Assembly (NCBI GenBank): GCA_004352715.1
Contig: SCFE01000081.1
Span: 1 to 64,000 of the forward strand
Source of the DNA: Hofstenia miamia
Lineage: Eukaryota > Xenacoelomorpha > Acoela
Direction of reading: 5' to 3'
DNA: 64,000 nt
Shown here in pieces: positions 35,847 to 47,960 of this stretch. Numbering within the stretch: position 1 is the stretch's first letter; every line of letters starts with the position of its first letter. A program made the position numbers and the translations under genes. Under the pieces are notes generated by a model, which saw only the letters and a program-made list of their open reading frames with translations, was not told the origin of the DNA and searched no databases.

Positions 35847-36110
35847 CAGAGTGCAAATGGATGCCATACAACGCAACAGAAGGCTTTAATGTAATATCAC
35901 AGCCAGCCTAGAATAAAAGCCCAGTTAATGCAAATAGCACAGCGCGTTAAAATAATGATAGTATTGAGAGGAAATACGGTTTTACTATGCACTCAATATG
36001 CGCACAACGGCCGAAAAGAGGCGCATGAGAGTCGAACAAGCACGTCGACAGTGAGTGTACTTTATCAATTCAACTCTCCCCTATTAATCACCGCGCGTAC
36101 AACAAAATGT
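35847..36110 (-). promoter_or_regulatory. Probable promoter and non-coding first exon of the KANSL1-like gene
   Basis: On the minus strand this stretch ends in CACTCTG followed by the donor GTAAGT. It carries a dense CpG cluster (about a dozen CpG between 35935 and 36105) in otherwise CpG-poor DNA, as expected of an unmethylated promoter. Spliced to the 28024 exon, its reading frames do not extend the KANSL1-like protein, so it would be 5' untranslated. A short upstream frame starts at ATG 35867. No TATA box is obvious. Transcription start unknown. Confidence 0.5.
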
Positions 36111-36276
36111 TACAAACTCATTTGAATTCACTAAGGATTATGCATACAACTCCCCAGCGGTTAGTAACCGTTAACCCTGTTTAAATTATATTGCATGTTC
36201 CAGAAATAAATATTAATCATATTCTAATGATTAATATCGATGTCTGATGAATTGAACGTATGAGCATGGAAAAGGC

Positions 36277-36494
36277 CAGTGGCGTACCCAGGGGGGGGGG
36301 ACATGGGGGAATGTCCCCCCCCCCGTCAGGTTTCCAAATTTAATTTTGACAGGATAAATCAAAAAATTTTTCGTAAAAAATTGAAAAATTTAAAATCTGA
36401 GATCGTGAAATGCATTTTTTTAGGGTCTATTTTCTCAATATTTTCAAAAATAACAATGATGTCCCCCCGTCAGAAAATCCTGGGTACGCCCCTG
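36277..36494. mobile_element. MITE with CAGTGGCGTACCCAGG ends
   Basis: A 218-bp element with inverted ends CAGTGGCGTACCCAGG and CCTGGGTACGCCCCTG, internal G and C homopolymer runs (GGGGGGGGGG, CCCCCCCCCC) and no coding capacity. This end sequence is typical of short non-autonomous DNA elements in many invertebrates. Flanks GAAAAGGC and GAAAGGCA are near-matches, compatible with a decayed duplication. Confidence 0.8.
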
Positions 36495-38120
36495 GAAAGG
36501 CATATAACTGATAATTACGGCAACCTGAAAATGGCGCCAAAATGGCAATTATAAATAAAAAAATGTCGTTAAAAATGGAATTTATCAATTGCAACAAAGA
36601 ACACTTACAAATGGAAATGCGTTATAATGAAAATTGTAAATACACAGAAGATTAATTGTTGTTAAAGCATATTTCAAAGTTATTTTCTGAAAAGTGTCTG
36701 TTTCTCTGCAAAGGTTTTTAAAAGACAAAACTTTTTTTTTAAAAAGATTTGAAATTAGAACAGTTTTCAATAGCACTACCATTGGATGTTGTAAAATTTC
36801 AAATGTTTTGGATATCATTCTTAGTGATTCCTTTTTGAACGTAACTGAATTCAAACCAGATCAAAATTAAATAAACACTTTTAAATTCAACCAATTTATC
36901 TCATTGTCATCGTCACTTATCTTAGCTTTGGTGACTCAGATTTTAGATTCAGGAAGTTATTTAGAATTGTTTTGGCATTGGGAAATGATTGCCTTAATGA
37001 TGCAGCATTTAACCAAGTGTCCCACTGGCTAACAACTGGATAAGGTACTTGAGGTTGAGCCAATCTAGCATCTTTTTGTATAAATAGGGATCTCGTGATG
37101 AAGAAATCTGTGTTGACTTACTGTTAATTGCCCTTGTTACGAACGCCAAAATTGTCTCTTATGTGGTAAAAGTTATAGTGAGATGCAAGCTGAAAAGAAA
37201 TCCTAGTATGCATTACAAATGCGGTCATTTTAGTTGAATGCACTCGACCAATAAAATTGACATAATAAATTGCAATGTTATTAATTACTCCATTTATGGC
37301 ATTTGGTTGCCCTACTGATAATACATTTCTTAAAATTTGTACTTCTAAATTGTGTACATTGAAATAAAATCATTAATTTTAAAGTCATAGATAGAATAAA
37401 TATAATTCATGGTCTATGACCTTAAAATTAATTATCCTATTTCAAAGTACACAGTTGTCTATGAATTTTGCTAATCGAATAATCGATAACAATAAATTGT
37501 TTAAATCACACTATCATAGACAGGAATTGGTTAAATTTGGATGATTAATCGGTGATAAAGTAATAAAACCTTGGTGAAATTTTTTTAGAATTTTTTATAG
37601 GGAGGCCTCCTTATGGCTTTCTATTTTATCACTTTTACAGATTATAACTTTACTTCATAATTTAACTAAGATGTTCAACATTCAATCCTAAGAGAAAATC
37701 TATATAAACTATTAAAAAAAGCTCTATTCGAATACAGAGAGGTTAGTTAATCCGTAAAATACTTTCATTCTATAAAATTATCCAGCTGGTAGATTTTGTT
37801 TATAAACTTAAAGATTGTAGAAAAACAGTGACTTAAATAAATAAATCTAAGATATTTATGTTTAAGATTTTGAACAAAATATTTCCGCGTTTATTGATCG
37901 TATTCCGTTATGTCAATGGAGTTAGAGGAAGTTAAAGCGCCTTTATAAATGTAAAAGTGTGTGAATTGTAACTTTGTGTTTGCGAGCTTTAACAACCGTA
38001 GTTAGCTTTACCAATTTTGCTGAAAGCTGATCCTCAAAATGAATTGCCACATATATATTGAAATTCAAGGAAGGAAGCCTGTCAACCTCACTTCTAGACT
38101 CATTGTTTAAAGAATCTGCG
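36495..38120. other. Intergenic DNA with one long hairpin
   Basis: AT-rich with no supported gene. The only structure noted is the 103-nt hairpin at 37351-37453. Confidence 0.5.
37351..37453. repeat. Long regular hairpin (MITE or miRNA-precursor-like)
   Basis: Arms of about 41 bases (TGTGTACATTGAAATA... and ...TATTTCAAAGTACACA) pair with roughly five mismatches and no bulges around a loop of about 21 bases. The inner stem GTCATAGA/TCTATGAC and outer stem TGTGTAC/GTACACA are perfect. It could be a tiny inverted-repeat element or a transcribed hairpin; the sequence alone does not decide. Confidence 0.8.
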
Positions 38121-38870
38121 TACGAGGGGCATACCAAAAAATCTGCACACATACAATTATTTTTACATTACATGCCATTGTTATATTTTTAAAGAAAGTC
38201 ATCATCACACTGATTACATGTCAAATGACTTGCATATATACGTATATTGTTTATCAATAAGAATTTTATAATTCATCACGTACTTTTAGCAATGTCAAAT
38301 TTTGAAAAAATTAGTGGCGTGCCATTATTCATTTCCTGCTCACAGAGGAGTTATCCCCAACGAAGACTGCTAAGAAGCTCAAATCACATTATGGAGACTG
38401 ATGCTGACAGATCTACTGTTAGTCGATGGATGAATCGTTTTAAATCTGGCAGAAATTCACTGGAAGATGATAACCGCAGTGGAGCTCCAAAACGAGCAAA
38501 GACTGAGACAAATATTGATCTTGTGAAGAGCCTTCTTGATGAAGATAGGTGGTTAACCTATGATGAGTGAGAGGAACAATCGGGATTTACTCGTGGAACA
38601 TTGCAAAGACTAATTCATGATGAGCTGGAAATGGAGGTTTTGATAGATGGGTGCTTAGACTGCGGACAGGAGAACACCGCCAAAGTCGTCATGATCTTTC
38701 TGTAATGAATTTGAACATGCTTGAGAAGCTTAGGGATAACAACGAATCGTAACAGCTGATGAGATTCCTGCTAATCATTGTGTGAAATATACAGCAGGGT
38801 GGAGATCATTGGAGTTCAGAATTAAGCTTTTATCATCATTGTCAAAACCAGTCAATTGACAGGTACTAAG
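38121..38870 (+). pseudogene. Mariner transposon relic, 5' end and transposase N-terminus
   Basis: A mariner-like inverted end TACGAGGGGCATACCAAAAA lies at 38121. The frame from 38292 keeps the paired HTH DNA-binding region: STVSRWMNRFKSGRNSLEDD, RSGAPKRAKTETNIDLVKSL, then after a stop GFTRGTLQRLIHDEL. After a frameshift, RWVLR and QSRHDLSVMNLNMLEKL (about 38645-38735) match the segment before the catalytic domain. No DDD catalytic core or 3' end was found, so it is truncated. Confidence 0.87.
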
Positions 38871-39689
38871 TATATAAAACAAATATCGACTTTAAGAATA
38901 CAAAAACACTATATTTTAAATATATTCAAGGCAAAAGTTGCAAGCATTTTTTTAAAAGTGGACCAAAAAAGTATTTTCAGCAAATTTGGCAAGTAGTTCT
39001 TTTTTCTGATTTGACACAGATGGCAAGTTGTTTGGTTTGTGGGGGAAGTTTTTCAAGCGAAGTAGTTGGTTGAACTCTTGAAAGTTTCCCTATAAGTTGC
39101 TGTTCCCTTGGGCTCTAGAACACAAAATCGTCTGAACATTAAGAATTTGAAAGTTTTTTAATACATTAAATGTGTCATTGAGGGTTGTTGAGGCACACAT
39201 TAGAACAACTCATAACGGGAAATGTCTCATCTCCATCATAAATTACAAGATCCATGAGATATCCATCATCATCACCCTTAAAAATTGTCAGCTTTTCGAG
39301 GGGGTGGAGACACTGAGTGTGCGATCAAGTAAAATGCAAATTTTTCTTGCTCAGGTATGTGATTGACGCATGACGATTAGTGACAATAGGTTAAAATGGC
39401 CATTAAGCATTTTTTGTTTGCTTCATTATTCATTAAGTAAAAACATTTGCAGGTACATATACTTCCAAATATCTTGATAATCTCACTGAATTTGCTATTT
39501 GTAGAAATTTTGTTTCTATTCCATAATTTCGCAATTTGAAACATCAGGCGTAAATTTATTTTCAAGGTGCACTCACTGATCTAGTGTTTATACTTAAATA
39601 TTTCATAGTACAACTTTTTCGCAAATAAATTATTAGTCATTTTATATAAATGCATGCACCATATGTGTCTACAGCATCCGCTTAAACAA

Positions 39690-39739
<50 letters not shown>

Positions 39740-40780
39740 ATTCCATTTTACATTAATGGAAATATGAACACTAGAAAAATTCGGTCAAGAGATCACCTCA
39801 GACATATATCGAATTTAATATTTAAATAAATTTATTCTATAAAGATTTGCATTGCTTAGTTTCCGCAAAATGATTCTGAATAAATGAATTTTTCGCATCA
39901 CAAAAATATCTCCGTTTCTATTTCAACGAATATTTGAAGTTTATTGATTGAGACAAGATGAGCTGCATGTATATATAGTTGTTTGATATATTCAGACTGG
40001 CAAGTACTGTAAATAGGGACAGGGAGAGATAGAAGAGGAAAGTTGAAAGCCATGTTTGGTATAAAGTACAAACATTGTTTGAAAAAGACAGGTGATAAAA
40101 AAACGCTGAAAAATACATGAATAAGTAATATCACACTAAAAAATGTAGATAATGCTATCGCTAATCTACACAAAAGCCAGTAGTGTGGAGCGTATTCGTA
40201 AAGGATAATGTAATCTTCTGAGATAAATTCTTTTCGAAATTAATTTACTGTGACCACATCACAGAGAATTGGAAAACGAGTAATAAACAACATTATTTGT
40301 CGAATAAACAAACTAGATATCGCATTCACTGATTTGCACACGTTTATCAAATTTGAGTTTCAAACAATTTTTCATGAAAACCATTTATCAGTGTTGTACA
40401 AGTCAAATACTAACTAGTAACACCCTCATTGAATTTACATGTAGGTATACCTGATTCACGATTTAAATATTCTTCATCAACCACGTGCAACATTTATCCT
40501 GATAGTGTACAAGAAATAGAATCAGGGGCTGAGAACCATATTGGGCTAGCCCTCATTTGAATAATAGATTAATTGAGTCTACTAAAAATTAAATAATTCA
40601 ATTCATGTTTTCATTTTTACTGAATGGTTTTAACTATATCAGCAACATATTCATCATTATTAAAAGAAATCAACTTCAGTTTAGGCTTCAACCAAAACTG
40701 GGTAAACAATTTTTTGAACTTAGAAATGTGCTTTGTGCATACATTCATAGCCGAGTGTGGGCCATGATGAATTGGATAAA
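38871..40780. other. Intergenic DNA with an AT microsatellite
   Basis: No supported gene. An (AT)n run lies at 39694-39733. Confidence 0.5.
39694..39733. repeat. (AT)n microsatellite
   Basis: About 20 uninterrupted AT dinucleotides. Confidence 0.97.
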
Positions 40781-41060
40781 GCTTTTACAAATGCAATCAC
40801 GGATGTAATCAATTAACAATTGCACTTCAATAGTTGGTAAATACGTCAAGAGCATATACCAATCTTCAAGAGCAAACTAAGTTACTTGGAATCGAAATAA
40901 GTAAAGACAAGTTCAAACTGTTGATACGCAGTAGAATTGGGAAAATCAAAAGAAATACACTTGCAGTGTCTAAAGAGCCATTAACACGTTCGCTCCAAGA
41001 AACCAATTGCGACACAGGCAGGTCAATTAACTTTGACACATACTGTAAGTGAAAGATATA
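40781..41060 (+). pseudogene. Possible LINE reverse transcriptase remnant
   Basis: NLQEQTKLLGIEISKDKFKL in the frame from 40834 resembles the segment just after the YADD box of LINE RTs (a helix, then LGLEIN..KTK). No YADD or other RT block is clear around it. Confidence 0.3.
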
Positions 41061-43738
41061 TGGAAGTATAAGGATGTATTGATTGTGCAACATCTGAGGC
41101 CAACAAGAAGTCATATTTATCTCTTTCATCCATTATTGCGATATTGCATTTGACGGTTGAGAAACTGCAACGTCAGAAACACGACAATATTTGAGGAACA
41201 TCTGCGCGGAATCTAGATGAAGCTTTTCACAATTCCAGATCAGAGGAGAATGTGATATATATCCGTGGAATGATGGGATCCACTCAGTAAAATAATTGCT
41301 TACAAAGGATGGACAAAATAGTCTACTAGCGTCATTGCAACAATTCTAAACGCATGTGGTTGAGTTTTGAAAATGCAAAGCGACACAAAGTAGGTGCAAA
41401 TAATAACATATGCGTAAGCACTTTGGATTCCAAATGGTGAGGAGCCCGGCTAGAAGAGTAGACTCAGAAATAAATAGAAAAGGTGATAAACTGCCGCGAC
41501 AGTGTAAAGTGACCTTTGCACAAGTTTGAAATTAGCATTCAGCTGGAACGACTGTCAACTGGATGACGCTAGCGAGAAACAGAGCCGTTCACATATTTGC
41601 AACACGCCTACATTAAAAATTGGCTTAGAATATTTGGTCCCATATTGCTCCGCTTCCTCCTGGTGAATAACTGATGTAAAATTCGACTTGCAGTAAAAAT
41701 TGTTTAGTTCTCTTCGGTTGGATATGCATGTATATGTACATGTGCTTGCAAAATTCCTTATCAAAAATACACTATTTTTTGTACTATTTGAATTAAAATT
41801 GAATTTCTTAACTAGTAAATCAGTGCCCAAAAATTGATCTTCAATATTTTTAAAAGAATATTTAACCGGAAAAACCTGATTAGTGCATTTATGAGAAAAC
41901 AATTAGTTTTTTCAACATTTTAAACAATTTCTTCCAAGCCTACTAAAAAATTTGAAAATCATTAGATATTGAGCAAATGTGTTCCCTTGTTACGGTAAAC
42001 GTTTGAAGCTAAAAATTATTAGAATGTGTTTAAAATAGGCGAAACATCAGAATTTTAAAAAAATTCTCCGCATACCTAAAGTTCAGGTAATAAGGGGATC
42101 CAAAGTTCAAATGTGAGCAACTATTTTGTTTTCTGTAGATAGACAGCGCAAATCTCGTCTTGGCGTGCGTGAATAAAGTCAGATGTCGAACATTTGGGAA
42201 TTAATCAATTCATATTTCCCGATTTAATGCCAGTTATTAAGTATCCGACGATATTGTAACCCAAAAATTATGTGTTCGAGAACAAGAAACAAGTGTATAG
42301 GATCTTTATCAAAAATCGAAATTTGAAAGTTTCTTTCACGTTTATACAACGGTAAAATTGGGTGCAGCACATTAGTGGTTGGGAACACTTAGAGATTAAG
42401 CACAACGATTATATCCTAACCTCATCTTTGCTCGTTATCGTTATTCCTACAAACAGGAAAATTACTTTGCTTAAGCTATAAATTCACCCATTACTTAGTC
42501 GTCTCTGCAATTATCTTTTCTAAATTTTGAAAATAGCTTTTAGAAAACGAAATATTATTTAAGCATCGAAAGATAATTACAAAAATTAAATACTATTAAA
42601 ATTGCAATATATTGAACATATTTCTGATTGGCTGCAAAAATCAAATTACCGCATTTTTATGGAATTAATTAATTTAAACATCTTTTCAATTATTTCCCAT
42701 TCGCGAAAATAGACATTAAGTTTATTAAAAGGAGAATATATTTTTGTTAAACATTTCCCGTTACGAAACGCAATAATGCAATGCAAACACAACGTCGAAT
42801 TGTTTTGAATTAGTACAAGTGTTTTGCAAATTGGCATCAACAAAAGCAACAGGACTAACAAAATTTGTAAGTGCTACTAGCATGTACATATTTACAACTA
42901 AACGATCCTCACAATGTTTGAAAATTTTCTTGCAATTTACGAAAAAAATTATATAAATTGATAAATTCATGGTTTTTAAATTAATATATTTAAATATAAT
43001 TTTTCCAAAAAATAAGTATATTTTTTCTCAACTGCTAAAAATAAATATATTAAATATATTTTACCAATCTTGTTAAGAAATTATTCCGAAATTATTTTCT
43101 GTTGATTTCATAATTCATAATTCATTAAGGCTCCGCATTATAGTTTGGCTTGAAATCTGACTGATTCATATAATAGGTTTCACATCTAATCATACTGACG
43201 AATTCTATTCAAATTGGAAAAGAATCAATAACAGTGAAAATAATAATTTGAAAAAAAACACATTCAAAGCAAGTCAGCGATTGTCTGCACATTAAAACTC
43301 GTCGTTTCGCAATGATTGGTTTCCTAGCACTGGAATCAGTCAAGTTCATTTTTTAAGGTGACCCAATTGATTCGTTCAACGATGGCGTTTGCTTATAGCC
43401 TGAACAGCAAAGGAAATAAAAAAATAATTTTGTTAATCGTTTAGAACTTTGATAATAAGCTTAAAGTAATTACACTCATATTAGGAAATTATGCATAAGA
43501 AATTTAAGCTGACAATGCTGAATAATATTCCGTGGATCCCTTGCCCAAGATTTTCAAATTTGGGGAACGGTTTGGAAAAACGGTATGTACTTTGAAACGG
43601 ACGCTAGACTGTTTAAGGTTAAAAACAAGCAACTCAACTAAAACACATTCAAATAAATTCGATCTTTTCCTAATCGTTGCCAATATTCAATACATTCATA
43701 GTTTTGTTTATATTAATGAAGCTATACAATATTTATAA
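41061..43738. other. Intergenic DNA, nothing recognised
   Basis: AT-rich. Frames of up to 115 codons (for example 41902-41555 minus) show no domain or composition signal. Confidence 0.5.
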
Positions 43739-44109
43739 AAGATAATTAGAGGTCGGTGGTAAACCGAACCGAACCGCAACCGATCCGAAACAAAATTGCT
43801 CAAATGGTTTTTGAAAAACTCTCCCAGTTGGCCAGAAAGTGGCTTGCCATTCAGGCTACGAATGTTTTTCCGGAACCCATGGATTCTATTGGTGCCAACG
43901 CCATTACCAAGAAACAATGCAGCCTCTTGGGTGCCAACGCTACAGCCCCTATAAAGACGAAGAAAAACTTGAAATTGATTAAGTGACAAAAATTTGAAAA
44001 TTTAACTTCTCATACAGTTTGTTTTTAAAAACCGAAACCGCGATTTTATTTTCAAAACCGATCCGAAACGGAAGCAATTTTAGTAAAACCGCCGACCTCT
44101 ACAGATAAT
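43739..44109 (+). mobile_element. Shrunken hAT transposon with C-terminal dimerisation domain relic
   Basis: Inverted ends TAGAGGTCGGTGG (43747) and CCGCCGACCTCTA (ending 44101) are flanked by AAGATAAT and CAGATAAT, an 8-bp duplication with one change, as expected for hAT. Inside, a plus-strand frame from about 43801 reads FEKLSQLARKWLAIQATNVF, then ITKKQCSLLGANA and KKNLKLI, aligning with the hATC dimerisation domain, with the conserved SERVFS box decayed. Accidentally similar CCGAACCG motifs cluster at both ends. Confidence 0.87.
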
Positions 44110-46252
44110 AATACGCTAAATGGAGACTTGCTATTTCTACTTTGCTATAATGAAAACATGAATTTGAAACTAATTTCAAAAAAATCATTTTAACGTCAAA
44201 ACGTTTTCAAATATATTCTCAATGAGACGATTGTGTTTCAAGAAGCTTTCTTTTATCCCCTATTGCCATTCTTTCGACTTTAAATAATTATAAAGCATTT
44301 TAATTTCTGTTGACTAAATAACAGACAAATAATTTCAAATACAAGGCTTTGAACGTTACTGATAATTGGTAATTTTAATTTTAACTTAAAAATCTAAATG
44401 TCTGAGGAGTTTCAAAAAGCCCAGACTACAAATTGATGTAAAACTGAAATGAAAAAAATAAATTCGATTGCTAATCCTTATACAGGACGAATCATAAGTG
44501 ATGATTAATTTAAAAAATATGCATTCTTATTGGTAGATTTTCAAATTGGTTGTTAGCATGACCATTATTTTGTTTTAGAATATTGGTAATATAATAAATT
44601 AATCGAATACACTTTGCAAATTGTTATTGTAAAGTTTTAGTCTTTTCATAAAATATGCTTAGCTGGCAATTCATTAAATATTTGTAGAAGGTGGAATATG
44701 TGGTTGATGATTGACAAGTGTCTTAACGAAGCAAACTTTTCCTGATATACGGTTTTATATAGCATATATATTTATATTAGCGTAATTTATTACAGATAAT
44801 TTATAGAAACGCAATCATTTAGACAACGTGGCGATTTTCAAGTTTTCTCATTTAACGTCCTCATTTGGGCATTTTATAAAATTTACAATTTTAACCAACA
44901 GACTACAGTTCTTTAATAAACCAGGAATGTAACCAAGACGAATAGGGGAGGCTATAGCTCCTTTCTTTTTGTAGACCAATATGGTGATTTTTCAACAATT
45001 TGCTTTGCCAAACACATACAACTCCATAACAATACAAATTATTAATAAACCTTATAGAATCACTATATAATGGTATCAGCCTTTCTGCAGGTAATAAGAA
45101 ACATTTGCACAAAAACATCTGAATTGACAATGATTTCCTTATCGCTTGCCCTTAACACATACTTGCTATAATTGACGTTTGTGTGTTTGACCATCCAAAT
45201 CACCGACCCCACCCACTCCCCCATCCATGAACAATAAACTTTTCGTTATACTAAAATGTTGTGGAGTTTTTTAATAAGCCTTGTGACTTCCCCGAATTTT
45301 TATTGGTGCTCATAACACTTTCATAAGAAACTTTGAAATATTTGCTGAATGTATGGACATTGGATGGTCTTCCCATTTCGCAAATTTATTTTATTAGTTC
45401 CTTTTTAATTTAATTCAAAGAAATTACCAAATTTTGAGATTTGACGATGTCATCAAGAAATACAAATTACATGTACATCACATTTCAGAACATTACATAT
45501 TCATAAATTTAATATTTCAATCTAAACTAGAGTTGGATAGGAAGGCGAAGGAAGGAAACATTCCCTCCCCTGCACTGAGGAGTTTAAAAAAAATCTCGGT
45601 CGAATAGAGTTGATCCGAGAAATTGAGAAAAATGTGTTTGGTGTAATTGTTTAAATTATTTAGCTGGTTGTTGTAAGTAATATTTATAGTAAAAAATTCA
45701 GGGATTTATACACGAAAGATATTATGTGAAAAAATATTTTGATTGAAATCCTGCAGTGAATTAGCATAGAGGTCTATTGAATCTGTTGAAGAGAAAACGG
45801 ATTTTGGGGTTTGCCTCTCTCCATGAAATCTAGAATAAAATAGCAGGTCATTAACAGCGGATGTTTACACTTTGCACCTGCGTTATTCCATTTTTGTTAG
45901 CAGAACACGGTGGAAACAGACTATAACTGTAAGTAATGAGGGAGAAATTAATTGATGTCAATGGCCAACCAAGGAGCACGTATTTTCGTATTGTTCGCGG
46001 TCACCCAATAGTGTGTTTCTCAACCTGCGCTAGGATTTGTTTGCTAAATTGAGTATTAGCATAACCCTTGCCAAATGTCTGTCACGTGGTGCGACTTATT
46101 ATTACATTATGGAGAATTTAAACCAGTTTCGCTAAATAAACTTTCGCTTAAATTAAACTTATTTCTATTAAAGCACAGTAGAAAAATCAGGTAAAATTAT
46201 GAAAAAAATTATGGAATAGTTGGCAATCGAAATAACAAGCTTTTATAACTGA
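44110..46252. other. Intergenic DNA, nothing recognised
   Basis: No gene, tandem repeat or inverted repeat noticed. Confidence 0.5.
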
Positions 46253-46400
46253 TAGGCCCAGCGCAAACGCTACAAGTTTTGTTGCTAAACCAATTATAGA
46301 GCGCATTGTGATAGGATAATTTTGAAATAATTTGAATTCCTCCAATGTGGTTTCTTATCTTGGTTGGTTTCGCAACAAAAGTTGTATCGTTTGCGCCCTA
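46253..46400. mobile_element. 148-bp MITE with about 40-bp inverted ends
   Basis: The left end TAGGCCCAGCGCAAACG... and the reverse complement of the right end TAGGGCGCAAACGATAC... share GCGCAAACG, TACAA, TTTTGTTGC and AAACCAA in the same order, with a few mismatches and one short insertion. No coding capacity. Target duplication not clear. Confidence 0.8.
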
Positions 46401-47610
46401 CCATATAAACTACACCTAAATATATTAGCATATATGTGTTCTTGCTGCTACTTCTAATAGTTTACTATTCTGTACAACAATCTTTATCGAAGCTTATCAC
46501 TCGGACGCGTAAAAGTCAATAAGTCAATGCCTTTTCGAGACATTGCACAATTTGTTTGAACATGAAAGCCGCTAATTTTGCTAATACTTACAAGGTTTTA
46601 AGGCCAAAAAAGTCTAAAATAATATTTTAGCTTAAAATAATGTTAAAATTGACCATTTCTTAATAAATGTCTATATTTTTTTGTGAAAGGCTTAAAATTT
46701 GAATTGAAATCCAACTAATTTTCTAATGACAATGACAAACGAAATTTTTGCAGCTTCGAAAACTTTTATCAAATGATCGCAATTGTTCGGTTGAAAACCT
46801 TAAGCATCATATTTTGTCATATGCAAGCAGTTTTAAGAAATACATACTCAATTTGAAGTAGTTTCTATTTTATGATTAGGTCAAAATAAGGTCAATATTT
46901 CTTAGTTTTTTGGTCAAATTTTGTGTTCAAAATACAAAGTTTTTAGGTCAAAAAAATAATCGTCCTACATATCACAGAACATTGACCCAAAAAATCACAG
47001 GGAAAGAGCCTCCTAACAATAAATATTCGATTAGACTAATCTTGATAAATTGAGAAAACTAATAAAGAAATTAACAAAACAGCTCATGGCGTGACACGTG
47101 ACAATGACTCAATCCTATATTTCAAAGTACAAGTTGCTATAAAAACTATATTCTGTTAAGGTTATGACAGGTGAAACAGGTTTGAAAAAATAAATAATTT
47201 ACATGTCATCTGTGAAAAGTGAACAATTGCGAGTTGTATCCGGGCCCAAAATTCATTTATGAGCTTTAAACCACATTGGTTTGAAAATCATCTCTGTTTG
47301 CATCATTTAATCACCCGTCGAAACAACTTTCTGCTATCAATAAATAACTAATTAATTCAAAATTATTAACATACTTTACAAGTTATAAAGCAACAAAACA
47401 ACTACATTGCCTAAAACACCTAGCTAGGATTTTATAAAGAGGCTCTAAATACTGCCAATAATGAATACAATTATCTTTATGCTTTGAAAATATTTAAAAA
47501 CTTCATGCAAGATAAAGGCACTTGTTTATTATATAATGCAATATAGTAAACCAAAATTATAAAATTATCGATTATATTATATTTATTTTAAAACAAACTA
47601 CGTATTAGTT
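46401..47610. other. Intergenic DNA, nothing recognised
   Basis: AT-rich with no supported feature. Confidence 0.5.
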
Positions 47611-47960
47611 ATGTGTGGGTAAGGATACTACTCGCGGGTATCTGGACTAATCTGCATAATTTTTTAGTACGGCGTACGGGTTAAATTCCCTTTACAAACT
47701 ATCTGTATTCTAAATATGATTCTTCCAAAAGCATAAATTATAAATAAATTTTTTTGAAAGATTTACATGAATATGAATTATGATCGAAATTTAAATGGAA
47801 AATGTTTAAGTCGTGTAATAGCAGGAAAGAAAATTTCATTCTCGACAATGGGCGGGTAGGGATTACGAAGTTCGGTATGGGTAAGAACGTGTATGGGTCA
47901 CGATTTGTTGACCCGGCTGAAAATTCATCTAATGAATATTGATCCAACCCAACCTAACCC
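47611..47960. repeat. GGGTA-rich block, hAT-like remnant
   Basis: GGGTA-type motifs recur (GTGGGTAAGGATAC, CGCGGGTATCTGG, GCGGGTAGGGATTAC, GTATGGGTAAG, GTATGGGTCACG), followed by their complement-like form in CCAACCCAACCTAACCC. Clustered short motifs of this kind mark ends of hAT elements. No transposase frame. Confidence 0.4.

Noticed and set aside
35928-36125. Plus-strand 65-codon frame over the CpG patch
   Set aside because: No recognisable protein; openness follows from local G+C. Kept only as a hint of divergent transcription.
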